DNA of 6,385 bases from an uncultured Pseudomonadota bacterium (GCA_902773285.1 CACYDS010000066.1:1-6385), one strand, 5' to 3'. Numbered from the stretch's first letter, positions 1-5,868 are shown. Notes: generated by a model from the letters alone, not told the origin. Program-made: numbers and translations.

Positions 1-2
1 TA

Positions 3-566
3 AAGCAGTATGCGACTGCATTAGATTTAAAACAACATTTTACCCAGTTTTATGAAACAAAAATATGGTTAAAAAATGATGGAACGCCAAACATGCGGGA
101 AAAGCTCCATCAAGGTAAGATACCAAATGATCTAAGCGAGACGCAAATTGCGCCAGCCGTGAAGATAGATCTCACAACCGAAGTGGCACAATGGCTTTTA
201 AACAATTCCAGAATAAATATAGATAAGCTAAAAATACATAGTTGGCCCAATGAATACATGAATCTATACCACTATCCTGCTATAAAATTAAGACGAGTAC
301 TTTATGGTGTGGGCGTTCTATCTAACTGCATCATAATAGAATCTATCTGTTCTGGTGATAAGAGCTTTAGTGTAAAATGCGATCCAGATACGATATATTT
401 AATAGATAAAGATGATACATTGGCAAATAAAAAAATTGCCCCAGACTCTACTGAACAAAAACAATTACGAACTGTTATAAACTATATTTATAACGGCAAG
501 GCCCCAAATAATGTCAACAAAATATACTACGATGCAAAAGATGGATGGCAAATATCTTATAAATGA
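3..566 (+). CDS. Hypothetical protein, C-terminal part (5' truncated by window edge)
   Basis: The frame is open from the left edge to a TGA at 564-566, so at least 187 residues are visible and the true start lies outside the window. The ATG at 93 is internal: the frame before it (KQYATALDLKQHFTQFYETK...) is protein-like and has no stop. I do not recognise the family. The visible part is soluble-looking, has no transmembrane segment, and is rich in Ile, Lys, Asn and Tyr. A hydrophobic stretch (VLYGVGVLSNCIIIESIC) is followed by a charged segment (YLIDKDDTLANKK) and a C-terminus ending DAKDGWQISYK. Three Cys residues lie in the middle third. No Shine-Dalgarno or start can be judged. No clear terminator follows it, and the DNA downstream is non-coding or decayed. 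That it is a real gene is supported by the long open frame and protein-like composition; its function is unknown. Confidence 0.65.
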   Translation, partial: KQYATALDLKQHFTQFYETKIWLKNDGTPNMREKLHQGKIPNDLSETQIAPAVKIDLTTEVAQWLLNNSRINIDKLKIHSWPNEYMNLYHYPAIKLRRVLYGVGVLSNCIIIESICSGDKSFSVKCDPDTIYLIDKDDTLANKKIAPDSTEQKQLRTVINYIYNGKAPNNVNKIYYDAKDGWQISYK

Positions 567-620
567 TGTAACGCTAACTGTAAAGAAGAGAATTCCACAA
601 TGCGATTAATTCGTCGATAG

Positions 621-740
621 GCTGCTATTGGTATAAAATCCGACAAAGATGGAAACGTCGAGCTTAGTAACAAGATTTTTAGAGAGATATTTTACGATGT
701 CCAAGAAACGGCATCATCTCCGAAGCGAGACGAGAGCTAA
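621..740 (+). pseudogene. Possible remnant of the C-terminus of a P-loop ATPase (AAA-like) protein
   Basis: The frame reads AAIGIKSDKDGNVELSNKIF followed by REIFYDVQE and stops at the TAA 738-740. The pattern 'GI/LI + acidic/Gly turn + V + N-K/P-I-F/Y-R-E-I/V' is what I remember from the C-terminal winged-helix-like segment of AAA-like ATPases of the archaeal/bacterial mobile ATPase type ('...G.v.iaNpIYrEvi...'). The frame is broken upstream by a TAG at 618-620. Reading frame 1 just before it gives FVDRLLLV, which would fit the same domain if a frameshift lies near 630. No start codon or ATP-binding motif is present in the window, so at best it is a stump. The family match is from memory on about 30 residues and is tentative. 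Confidence 0.3.
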
Positions 741-753
741 TGAGATTTGTTGT

Positions 754-1041
754 TCAATGAATGCGCTCCATATCGCCAACCTTTCTTTTGGCGCAAATTA
801 CCACATCGGGGCGTACATTTCGAATGTATAGATCCGGAGACATCTTCTGTCTCACTTCTGTTTGAACTTGGCCAATAAACTGTATGTGCAAAAGATCGGA
901 AGTACAGAACACTTGAGGAAACTTAAAGTTAGCCAAAATTTCAAGAGTAGCAAATGGAAGAAGATTACCAATAACTTCTCGGGCAGCATAAAATTTATAA
1001 GAAATAAATGCAAATGGATATTTGGACAGCTGGGAACACTA
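754..1041 (-). pseudogene. Start-less open stretch on the minus strand, possible gene remnant
   Basis: Reading right to left, a stop at 1039-1041 (TAG on the minus strand) is followed by an open frame that runs to a TGA at 754-756. It begins CSQLSKYPFAFISYKFYAAR, contains LPFATLEILANFKFPQVF, and ends VICAKRKVGDMERIH. The composition is protein-like, with aromatic and hydrophobic residues evenly spread. There is no ATG until codon 67 or so and no Shine-Dalgarno, only weak TTG/ATT-type starts, so it is not a usable gene as it stands. I do not recognise the family. It overlaps a + strand frame (832-1110), and only one of the two can be ancestral coding sequence. It may be chance in AT-rich DNA. 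Confidence 0.22.
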
Positions 1042-1347
1042 GTCAAGGTTCATGAGCGGGCGCGCTTGAAAAAGTGGCAGGATGAAAACGACGAAGATAA
1101 CGACGATTAAAGTGAAGGACTAAAAACGCAGACAAGTATTTCAGAAAAATGGATGGCAAGGAATGAATCCTCTGAGCACGTCTGTTGATTAAAATGTGAT
1201 TCATCACATCTGTCTACATTTTGCAACCTCATGTTTGTCGCTGACCTTTACCAGGTTTTCGATACCGTTGGGCAGAACCTATTAACATTTTTATCTATTT
1301 GCCAATCCCCAAATTTTCCTAAAGTGGTTGCATCACTTCATTTTTAT

Positions 1348-1548
1348 TCATTTAATTAACGAATAATTTTTCGTAAGTTTATGCAATAACTCTTGCCACT
1401 CATCAAAACTTATTTTCTTTGAAATAGACTTTTTCCTAAATAATTTTGTTTCTCTCCCATTTGGACATAGCTCAAAGCATCCATATATCCTGACAATGAT
1501 ATTAAAAACAGGCGAAGAATTATCTTTGAACTCATTGATAATTCTTCG
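1348..1548 (-). pseudogene. Start-less 66-codon remnant on the minus strand
   Basis: After a minus-strand TGA at 1549-1551 the frame is open for 66 codons to a TGA at 1348-1350. Its product contains NEFKDNSSPVFNIIVRIYGC, then FELCPNGRETKLFRKK, and ends FDEWQELLHKLTKNYSLIK. This looks like the C-terminus of a real small protein, with a CxxxC pair, a basic patch, and an amphipathic last helix containing Trp. There is no ATG, GTG or TTG near its beginning, so its 5' end appears lost. It lies 35 nt downstream of the LRR gene on the same strand, and its first codons coincide with the terminator hairpin of that gene. I do not recognise the family. It is probably a truncated gene whose upstream part was replaced. 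Confidence 0.35.
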
Positions 1549-1550
1549 TC
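1511..1550 (-). terminator. Intrinsic terminator of the LRR protein gene
   Basis: Left arm 1511-1524 (GGCGAAGAATTATC) and right arm 1537-1550 (GATAATTCTTCGTC) are complementary with one mismatch (12 consecutive pairs on the minus-strand RNA) around a 12-nt loop. In the minus direction the stem is followed by TGTTTTTAAT, a U-run. It lies 33 nt beyond the stop codon of the gene ending at 1584, the usual position for a terminator. The stem is AT-rich but long. No comparable T-run follows on the plus side, so it should act on minus-strand transcripts. Confidence 0.65.
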
Positions 1551-1583
1551 ACTATCCTTGTGCTTTGTAGCACAGGAGAAGAG

Positions 1584-2819
1584 TTACTCCACAGCCGGAG
1601 TTTCTGCACTTGCCTCGGTGGTTGCTGTTGCAGATTTTATTACAGCATCAGCTTCACTTAATGCGCTGCTCGCGGCCCCCTCAACTGTAGATTCGCCAGT
1701 CGTTACGGCTCCTCCTTCATTCATTACCGACATACTATCCACATTGCTATCTACGTTGCCTTGTGGCGCTGCCGGAGCAGCTGCCTCTGGGACTGGAGCT
1801 GCAGCTTCAGGGATAACATCTGTTACCAGATTTTCCACATCGCTTGCAGAAGCTGCTGGAGTTGTTGGGATTGTTGGAGTTGTTGGAGATACGGCCTCTT
1901 GTGTTTCGAGTATCTCAGGAATTGCAGGCACCGCCGGTACTGCATTTTCCGTTACCGTTGGTTGAGCTGTTTTATTTCCTCTTTTTCTAGCCTTAGGAAA
2001 TTCTGGAATTTTCTCGAATACAACACCGCTACCAGATTCTCCCTGCAATTTATATTCTCTTCCTGGATTTTGAGTCTTCCAGAGTTCAACTGCCTTTTGG
2101 ATAGACGACTTTAAGGAGTTAACGCCAGCATCTGTTACTTTGGATCCAGACAGGTGAATACACACCAATTTCCCTATTCCGCTAGTTTCTAATATGGCTG
2201 AAATCTTGGCGACGCCCGTATCGGAGACAGACGTTCCCGACAAGTTCAGGCTATATATTGAAGAAAAATCCAGCGCGTCTATAACATTATCATCGAGGTT
2301 TTTATTATCAGATAAGTTCCAAACAACACTTTTATTGTCTTTTTTGAACTGCGCGGCCCACTTCGACACAAACTCAAGGGTGACCCCAGTATTTGAAAGG
2401 TTCACATATAAGTTTGGAGATTTCGTACCAAATGATTTTGTCGCAATCAACTTTTGATAGTACTCCGCCATTTTCGCATCACCATTTTGGGCAAAATCTG
2501 TAACGTTGCTAAAATCGATCACAACATTCTGATTTTCTACCATGTTGTCAAATGCTTGTTCAGCAGTACGTTTTTCTTCTTTGATTTTGAACAAGTTTAG
2601 AATCGCATCCCACCACGACCTTTTTTTTGTAGTCTCAGCTCCTTGAGCTTGCGGTGTAACAGTAGTGACGTTAGAGTCCGTAACAGGCGTTGGGGCAACA
2701 TCTGGAACCGTAGTTTCAACTCCTCCAGTACTAACATCAACTTCGCTGACGTCCTCTGCATTTAAGATCGGTGTATACGCTAAAAGCGTTCCTACTATCA
2801 TTAACTTTATTTTATTCAT
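1584..2819 (-). CDS. Secreted leucine-rich-repeat protein with Pro/Ala/Thr-rich C-terminal tail
   Basis: This is a 411-residue protein of unknown role. Residues 1-21 form a Sec signal peptide (MNKIKLMIVGTLLAYTPILNA, cut likely before EDV), so it should leave the cytoplasm. Residues 22-65 are a Thr/Val-rich linker, and 67-90 are an amphipathic segment starting RSWWDAILNLFKIK. From about 98 to 245 there are some five LRR units beginning near 98, 136, 165, 188 and 218. The clearest are LNLSGTSVSDTGVAKI and IHLSGSKVTDAGVNSL, matching the LxLSxTxVTDxG pattern of the RI-like/Cys-containing LRR class. Residues 275-284 are basic (PKARKRGNKT), and about 285-411 are low-complexity Pro/Ala/Thr/Glu/Val with a doubled PEAAAP. 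No membrane anchor or lipobox is seen. ATG at 2819 is preceded by GGGGAGA with 9-nt spacing. LRR proteins of this kind in intracellular bacteria often bind host proteins; an effector or surface role here is inference. Confidence 0.85.
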   Translation of the reverse strand: MNKIKLMIVGTLLAYTPILNAEDVSEVDVSTGGVETTVPDVAPTPVTDSNVTTVTPQAQGAETTKKRSWWDAILNLFKIKEEKRTAEQAFDNMVENQNVVIDFSNVTDFAQNGDAKMAEYYQKLIATKSFGTKSPNLYVNLSNTGVTLEFVSKWAAQFKKDNKSVVWNLSDNKNLDDNVIDALDFSSIYSLNLSGTSVSDTGVAKISAILETSGIGKLVCIHLSGSKVTDAGVNSLKSSIQKAVELWKTQNPGREYKLQGESGSGVVFEKIPEFPKARKRGNKTAQPTVTENAVPAVPAIPEILETQEAVSPTTPTIPTTPAASASDVENLVTDVIPEAAAPVPEAAAPAAPQGNVDSNVDSMSVMNEGGAVTTGESTVEGAASSALSEADAVIKSATATTEASAETPAVE

Positions 2820-2828
2820 TATAAATGA

Positions 2829-2835
2829 TCTCCCC
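2829..2835 (-). promoter_or_regulatory. Strong Shine-Dalgarno of the LRR protein gene
   Basis: On the minus strand GGGGAGA lies 9 nt upstream of the ATG at 2819. It is one of the stronger ribosome binding sites in the window, fixes the start of the LRR protein at the signal-peptide Met, and suggests efficient translation. Confidence 0.65.
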
Positions 2836-2870
2836 GTGGTCGCAAAATTTTCAACTTCACATAATTAGTC

Positions 2871-2899
2871 TATATAAATATCGTTAACATTTCGTTAAT
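2871..2899 (-). promoter_or_regulatory. Promoter of the LRR gene with a CtrA-type box (TTAA-N7-TTAA)
   Basis: TTAA at 2884-2887 and TTAA at 2895-2898 are separated by exactly 7 bases; both halves extend to TTAAC on the minus strand, as in the alphaproteobacterial CtrA site TTAA-N7-TTAAC. On the minus strand a -10-like TATATA (2871-2876) lies 17 bp from a poor -35 (ATTAAC, 2894-2899), so the box overlaps the -35 region, the usual place for CtrA activation. The 5' leader would be about 45 nt. The motif is seen directly; regulation by CtrA is inferred. A TTAA-N7-TTAA by chance is not rare in AT-rich DNA, roughly once per several kb, so the position carries most of the weight. Confidence 0.45.
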
Positions 2900-2972
2900 A
2901 CAAGAGATATTTTTATTTGGCAGACGCTCACAACACCTGTTCATCAATGTTTGCAAAGAAGTTTTTGCTTGA

Positions 2973-4295
2973 TCATGTAATGACATTCTTGTAATCCAGG
3001 ATTACAGGTTGTTTTCCATTTTTTTTGCACATCAGTTCCCTTATTTTTTCATAATTTAAACTGTTAAATTCAGGCCAAGCAGTCATTACCACTAGGATAT
3101 CGCTTTGTGCCACAGCTTCGTAAGGAGTATTTGTAAGATGGAATTTTTTGTTCTCTATAACGTCTTTAGGAATGCGTTCAAGGTAATCAGAGTTCGGCTT
3201 ATAGGCAGGATCATACAGATAGACTGAAATGCCTTCACTCAAAAGTCTTTCGATAACAATGAGGCTTGCTGATTCTCTGATATCGTTTGTCTGCGCCTTA
3301 TACGTTAGTCCAAATATTGTTACGCGTTTATAGTTTAGTGGTTCGTTGTCGATTATCATATTTATGATTTTTTCTGAGATCTTTCTGATCTGGTTTGTAT
3401 TACTTTTTAGCGCCCCGTCCAAAATTTTCAAATCTACTCCGAGCGAATTCGCAAAATTTAATAAAATACGCATATTTCTCGGAAAGGATGAGCCTCCTAT
3501 CCCAGGAGAAATCAATAGTGAGTTTGCCCCTAATTTTTGATCAATCGTCAAGCTTTTGATAACCACATTTATATCAGCAACAGTTCGCGCACAAATTTCT
3601 TTAATTTCATTTATAAAAGCCATTTTTGTTGCCGCAAGAGCTATAATTACGGAACGAGCAAGTTCAACAGATTCAAAATTCGCATAAATGATTGGAATTT
3701 CCAAATTAAGTAATGTCGCATATAGCGCCTCAATCATTTCTTTTGCCTTTAATGATTCTTTATTTAAACCAATAAGTTCTATATCAGGCGACATAAAATC
3801 TTTTATAGCCGTTCCTTCTCGCAAAAAGGTTGGATTAGCAATGACATCGTAGTCTTGGCCTACAATTAACTCAGGCCTTACAAATCTGATGTTATCAGCG
3901 ATAATCGAACAAGTTCCAACTGGAACACTGCTTTTGATGAAAATCCCAACATATTTACCCTTCACAAGTGCGGAGGCAATTACATTTATCGTGCTGTTTA
4001 AAAGTGCCAAATCTAAATCAGTATCGATAGAAAGAGTTGTAGATACAGCGACCATAATCGCATCAGAATTTACAACCGTACCAGCTAAATCATCAGAAAA
4101 AACTAGCCGTTTGTTCGCAATATGTTTATGCAGTATTATATCTAGGCCTGGTTCGTATACTGTAGATTTCCCGATCTTTAAATTTTCTAGCCTTTTGGGA
4201 TTTTGTTCGACTAAACAAACATCAAAGCCAAACTCGCAGAAACACACAGCCGAAACAAGGCCAACATATCCGCCACCAACAACTGTAATGTTCAC
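2973..4295 (-). CDS. ugd: UDP-glucose 6-dehydrogenase family protein with rewritten active site
   Basis: At 440 residues this matches the normal UGD length. An N-terminal Rossmann domain carries GGGYVGLVSAVCFCEFG (residues 7-23) and YEPGLD (47-52). A central dimerisation domain and a C-terminal UDP-binding domain (FGLTYKAQTNDIRES, 328-342) follow. The family oxidises UDP-glucose to UDP-glucuronate with two NAD+ through a Cys thiohemiacetal. Against the Streptococcus pyogenes UGD residues as I recall them: Thr118 is Ser123 (KSSVPVGT), Glu141 is Thr156 (NPTFLREG), Glu145 is kept as Glu160, Lys204 is Arg214, Asn208 is Ile218 (ELARSVII), Cys260 is Ser270 (GGSSFPRN) and Asp264 is Asn274. The NAD-side GTP motif is also changed (AVSTTLS). 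The frame has no internal stops, so the protein is probably made but is unlikely to be a normal dehydrogenase. The start is GTG at 4295, which places the Rossmann strand at residue 2; no in-frame ATG lies upstream. The LRR gene follows on the same strand after 153 nt. Confidence 0.85.
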   Translation of the reverse strand: MNITVVGGGYVGLVSAVCFCEFGFDVCLVEQNPKRLENLKIGKSTVYEPGLDIILHKHIANKRLVFSDDLAGTVVNSDAIMVAVSTTLSIDTDLDLALLNSTINVIASALVKGKYVGIFIKSSVPVGTCSIIADNIRFVRPELIVGQDYDVIANPTFLREGTAIKDFMSPDIELIGLNKESLKAKEMIEALYATLLNLEIPIIYANFESVELARSVIIALAATKMAFINEIKEICARTVADINVVIKSLTIDQKLGANSLLISPGIGGSSFPRNMRILLNFANSLGVDLKILDGALKSNTNQIRKISEKIINMIIDNEPLNYKRVTIFGLTYKAQTNDIRESASLIVIERLLSEGISVYLYDPAYKPNSDYLERIPKDVIENKKFHLTNTPYEAVAQSDILVVMTAWPEFNSLNYEKIRELMCKKNGKQPVILDYKNVIT

Positions 4296-4325
4296 GCGAA
4301 ATCCATAATTCCTGCCGTCTGTGAT

Positions 4326-4355
4326 ATTATAACAAGCAGGATATTATTTATGCAA
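4326..4355 (-). promoter_or_regulatory. Sigma70-type promoter of the ugd-like gene
   Basis: On the minus strand TTGCAT (4350-4355) is followed by an 18-bp spacer and a perfect TATAAT (4326-4331). Transcription would start near 4318-4320, giving a leader of roughly 25 nt before the GTG at 4295. The element lies inside the 75-bp gap shared with the divergent rsmI gene, so the two transcription units probably share or compete for this region. On the plus strand TATTAT (4342-4347) could be the -10 of rsmI, but no good -35 is seen. Confidence 0.5.
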
Positions 4356-4370
4356 TAAATATAAAATTTT

Positions 4371-5183
4371 ATGTATTTTTCTCTATATGTCGTAGCAACT
4401 CCTATAGGAAATTTGCAAGATATTTCGTTGAGAGCGCTTGAGACACTGGGCCACGTAGATCATATTCTATGCGAGGATACTAGAGTTTCAGCGAAGCTAT
4501 TACAGAATTTTGGTATAAACACTCCACTTATGGTTTATAACGACCATAATGCTGTTCGCGTTATCCCTAAAGTCATTACAAACATTCTGTCCCAAAAGGA
4601 AACATTTGCATTGATATCAGATGCAGGAACTCCGATGATTTCCGATCCCGGATATAAACTAGTTAACGCCTGCATAGAAAATAAGATAAGTTTCACTGTA
4701 ATTCCCGGTGCCTCGGCGGTAATTTCTGCACTAGTTCTTTCCGGATTACCAAGTAATCGCTTTGCATTTGTCGGATTTTCGGACGCGAGCAAATTTGCAG
4801 AGCTATCAAAAATTAATGCGACATTGATATTTTACGAGTCTCCAAACAGGATTTTAAGCACCATTGAACAAATGCAAACTATATTTAAAGGTAGAACTGT
4901 TGCAGTGGTTAAGGAGATTACAAAAATGTACGAAACCTCAATTCGTGGTAATTTTGATTTTGTTATTTCTCACTTTAAAGAAAACGCCCCCAAGGGAGAA
5001 TTCGTTATCTTGCTTTCTCCGCCAAAATTCTCTGAGACAAGCAGAATTGAGGAACTTCTTCCGCTCATTTCGGAACTTAACAGCAAGATTTCCAAAAGGG
5101 AATTGAGCGGCGCCTTGTCAAAGTATTCAGGTATTAGTAAGAATACGTTATATAACTATCTTATGGAGCATTGCAATGATTAG
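4371..5183 (+). CDS. rsmI: 16S rRNA (cytidine1402-2'-O)-methyltransferase RsmI
   Basis: RsmI uses S-adenosylmethionine to 2'-O-methylate C1402 of 16S rRNA in the decoding centre, working with RsmH. The 270 residues carry the family signatures in order: LYVVATPIGNLQDISLRAL (5-23), CEDTR (34-38), SDAGTPMISDPG (83-94), PGASA (112-116), SGLPSNRF (124-131), YESPNR (155-160), KEITK (171-175) and KGEFVIL (208-214), then a C-terminal helical extension. The loop after the GF at 135-136 is about six residues shorter than in E. coli RsmI and lacks its basic Arg cluster. The ATG at 4371 gives the standard short N-terminus but has no Shine-Dalgarno close by. An AGGA at 4338-4341 instead faces an in-frame ATG at 4350 followed at once by CAA TAA, so initiation may be leaderless-like or coupled to that two-codon frame. 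The gene overlaps plsC by 8 nt. Confidence 0.93.
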   Translation: MYFSLYVVATPIGNLQDISLRALETLGHVDHILCEDTRVSAKLLQNFGINTPLMVYNDHNAVRVIPKVITNILSQKETFALISDAGTPMISDPGYKLVNACIENKISFTVIPGASAVISALVLSGLPSNRFAFVGFSDASKFAELSKINATLIFYESPNRILSTIEQMQTIFKGRTVAVVKEITKMYETSIRGNFDFVISHFKENAPKGEFVILLSPPKFSETSRIEELLPLISELNSKISKRELSGALSKYSGISKNTLYNYLMEHCND

Positions 5184-5859
5184 ATCGATTTTATTTAATA
5201 TTATCTTTTATACATTTTTTATATTATATATTACAATAATGTATCCGGTCACGTATTTTTGCTCTGCTGATATGACATTAAAACTGAGTTATCGTCCGGT
5301 AACTAGGTGGCTTTTATTTTGCTTAAAATACCTTGCCAAGATTGATTACAAAATATCTGGGATCGAAAATATTCCGTCAGGTCAGTTTATAATCGGTTGT
5401 AATCATCAGTCCGCTTGGGAAACATTTATATTTTCGATACTTTTCGATAATCTTGCTATAGTGATTAAAAAAGAACTTCTGAACAAGCCCATAGCTGGCC
5501 TGTACTTTAAGAAACTAGGCTGTATACCAATAGATCGTTCATCGCCAATAAAGGCTATTAAAACGCTTATGACATCCGGTTTTGAAGCATACAAAAGAGG
5601 CAACTCAATTCTAATTTTTCCTAACGGCACAAGATCTTCATCGCATGAGCTAGTGGAGTACAAAAGCGGCATTTATGCATTATACAAAACACTGCAAATT
5701 CCGGTCATACCGGCCCACGTTAATTCTGGCGAGCACTGGGCTCGAAATTCTTTTAGAAAAATTCCCGGAACTATACAGTTGGACTTTAAACATCCGATCA
5801 CTCCGGGTTTAGACAAAACCGAATTTTTCAATAAATTTGAAAAAGAGATCAACCAATAG
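5176..5859 (+). CDS. plsC: 1-acyl-sn-glycerol-3-phosphate acyltransferase PlsC
   Basis: PlsC transfers an acyl chain to lysophosphatidic acid to make phosphatidic acid at the inner membrane. The 227 residues fit the family length. Residues 4-29 form a hydrophobic membrane anchor (ILFNIIFYTFFILYITIMYP). Motif I is NHQSAWETF (76-84), an HX4E form of the usual HX4D with His77 and Glu82. Motif II is GCIPIDR (115-121), motif III FPNGTR (148-153) and motif IV IPVIPAHVNSG (175-185), continuing into a PGTI block. The usual Glu of FPEGTR is Asn150 here, so motif III is atypical although Gly and Arg remain. The ATG at 5176 lies inside the end of rsmI (stop 5181-5183), with GGAG at 5165-5168 spaced 7 nt, so translation is coupled to rsmI. 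Membrane phospholipid synthesis is the likely role; the substrate preference cannot be read from the sequence. Confidence 0.9.
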   Translation: MIRSILFNIIFYTFFILYITIMYPVTYFCSADMTLKLSYRPVTRWLLFCLKYLAKIDYKISGIENIPSGQFIIGCNHQSAWETFIFSILFDNLAIVIKKELLNKPIAGLYFKKLGCIPIDRSSPIKAIKTLMTSGFEAYKRGNSILIFPNGTRSSSHELVEYKSGIYALYKTLQIPVIPAHVNSGEHWARNSFRKIPGTIQLDFKHPITPGLDKTEFFNKFEKEINQ

Positions 5860-5868
5860 GTTGATAAC

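Larger units (their letters stand above)
567..1557. other. About 1 kb without an intact gene; decayed coding DNA
   Basis: No intact gene with a convincing start and family signature is visible here. The stretch holds protein-like segments broken by stops or lacking starts: 621-740 on +, 754-1041 on -, and 1348-1548 on - (listed separately). A + strand frame runs 832-1110 after a TAG at 829-831 and ends in an acidic tail (DENDEDNDD), but it has no good Shine-Dalgarno and overlaps the minus-strand stretch, so I do not call it a gene. Between 1110 and 1347 I see only short frames of about 40 codons or fewer, plus one short palindrome at 1194-1209. I see no tRNA, CRISPR array or recognisable IS ends. 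Confidence 0.5.

Noticed and set aside
1245..1280. tRNA T-arm-like string GGTTTTCGATACC
   Set aside because: The T-stem does not pair and no anticodon arm or acceptor stem can be built around it.
1858..1892. Tandem GTTGGA/GTTGTTGGA-type DNA repeat as a separate repeat element
   Set aside because: It is the codon-level reflection of the Pro/Thr-rich stretch PTTPTIPTTPA of the LRR protein; not an independent element.
1558..1965. 135-codon + strand frame rich in Ala/Ser/Val/Thr
   Set aside because: It is the exact antisense of the low-complexity tail of the LRR protein gene; the minus frame has signal peptide, Shine-Dalgarno and terminator.
1761..2114. 117-codon + strand frame rich in Cys/Trp/Arg
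   Set aside because: Antisense shadow of the repetitive tail of the LRR gene; the composition (runs of CW/SCRS) reflects the repeat, not a real protein.
2920..2942. Weak stem CAGGTGTT...CGTCTG after the ugd-like gene as a terminator
   Set aside because: Three wobble pairs in seven and no T-run on the minus side.
2990..3006. 17-bp palindrome TGTAATCC-A-GGATTACA near the 3' end of the ugd-like gene
   Set aside because: A single-base centre cannot form a good hairpin, no T-run follows on the minus strand, and it lies in codons for the C-terminal VILDYK; probably chance.
3889..4308. 139-codon + strand frame
   Set aside because: Antisense to the N-terminal Rossmann part of the ugd-like gene, which is firmly recognised.
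4535..4792. 85-codon minus-strand frame
   Set aside because: Antisense shadow of rsmI motifs.
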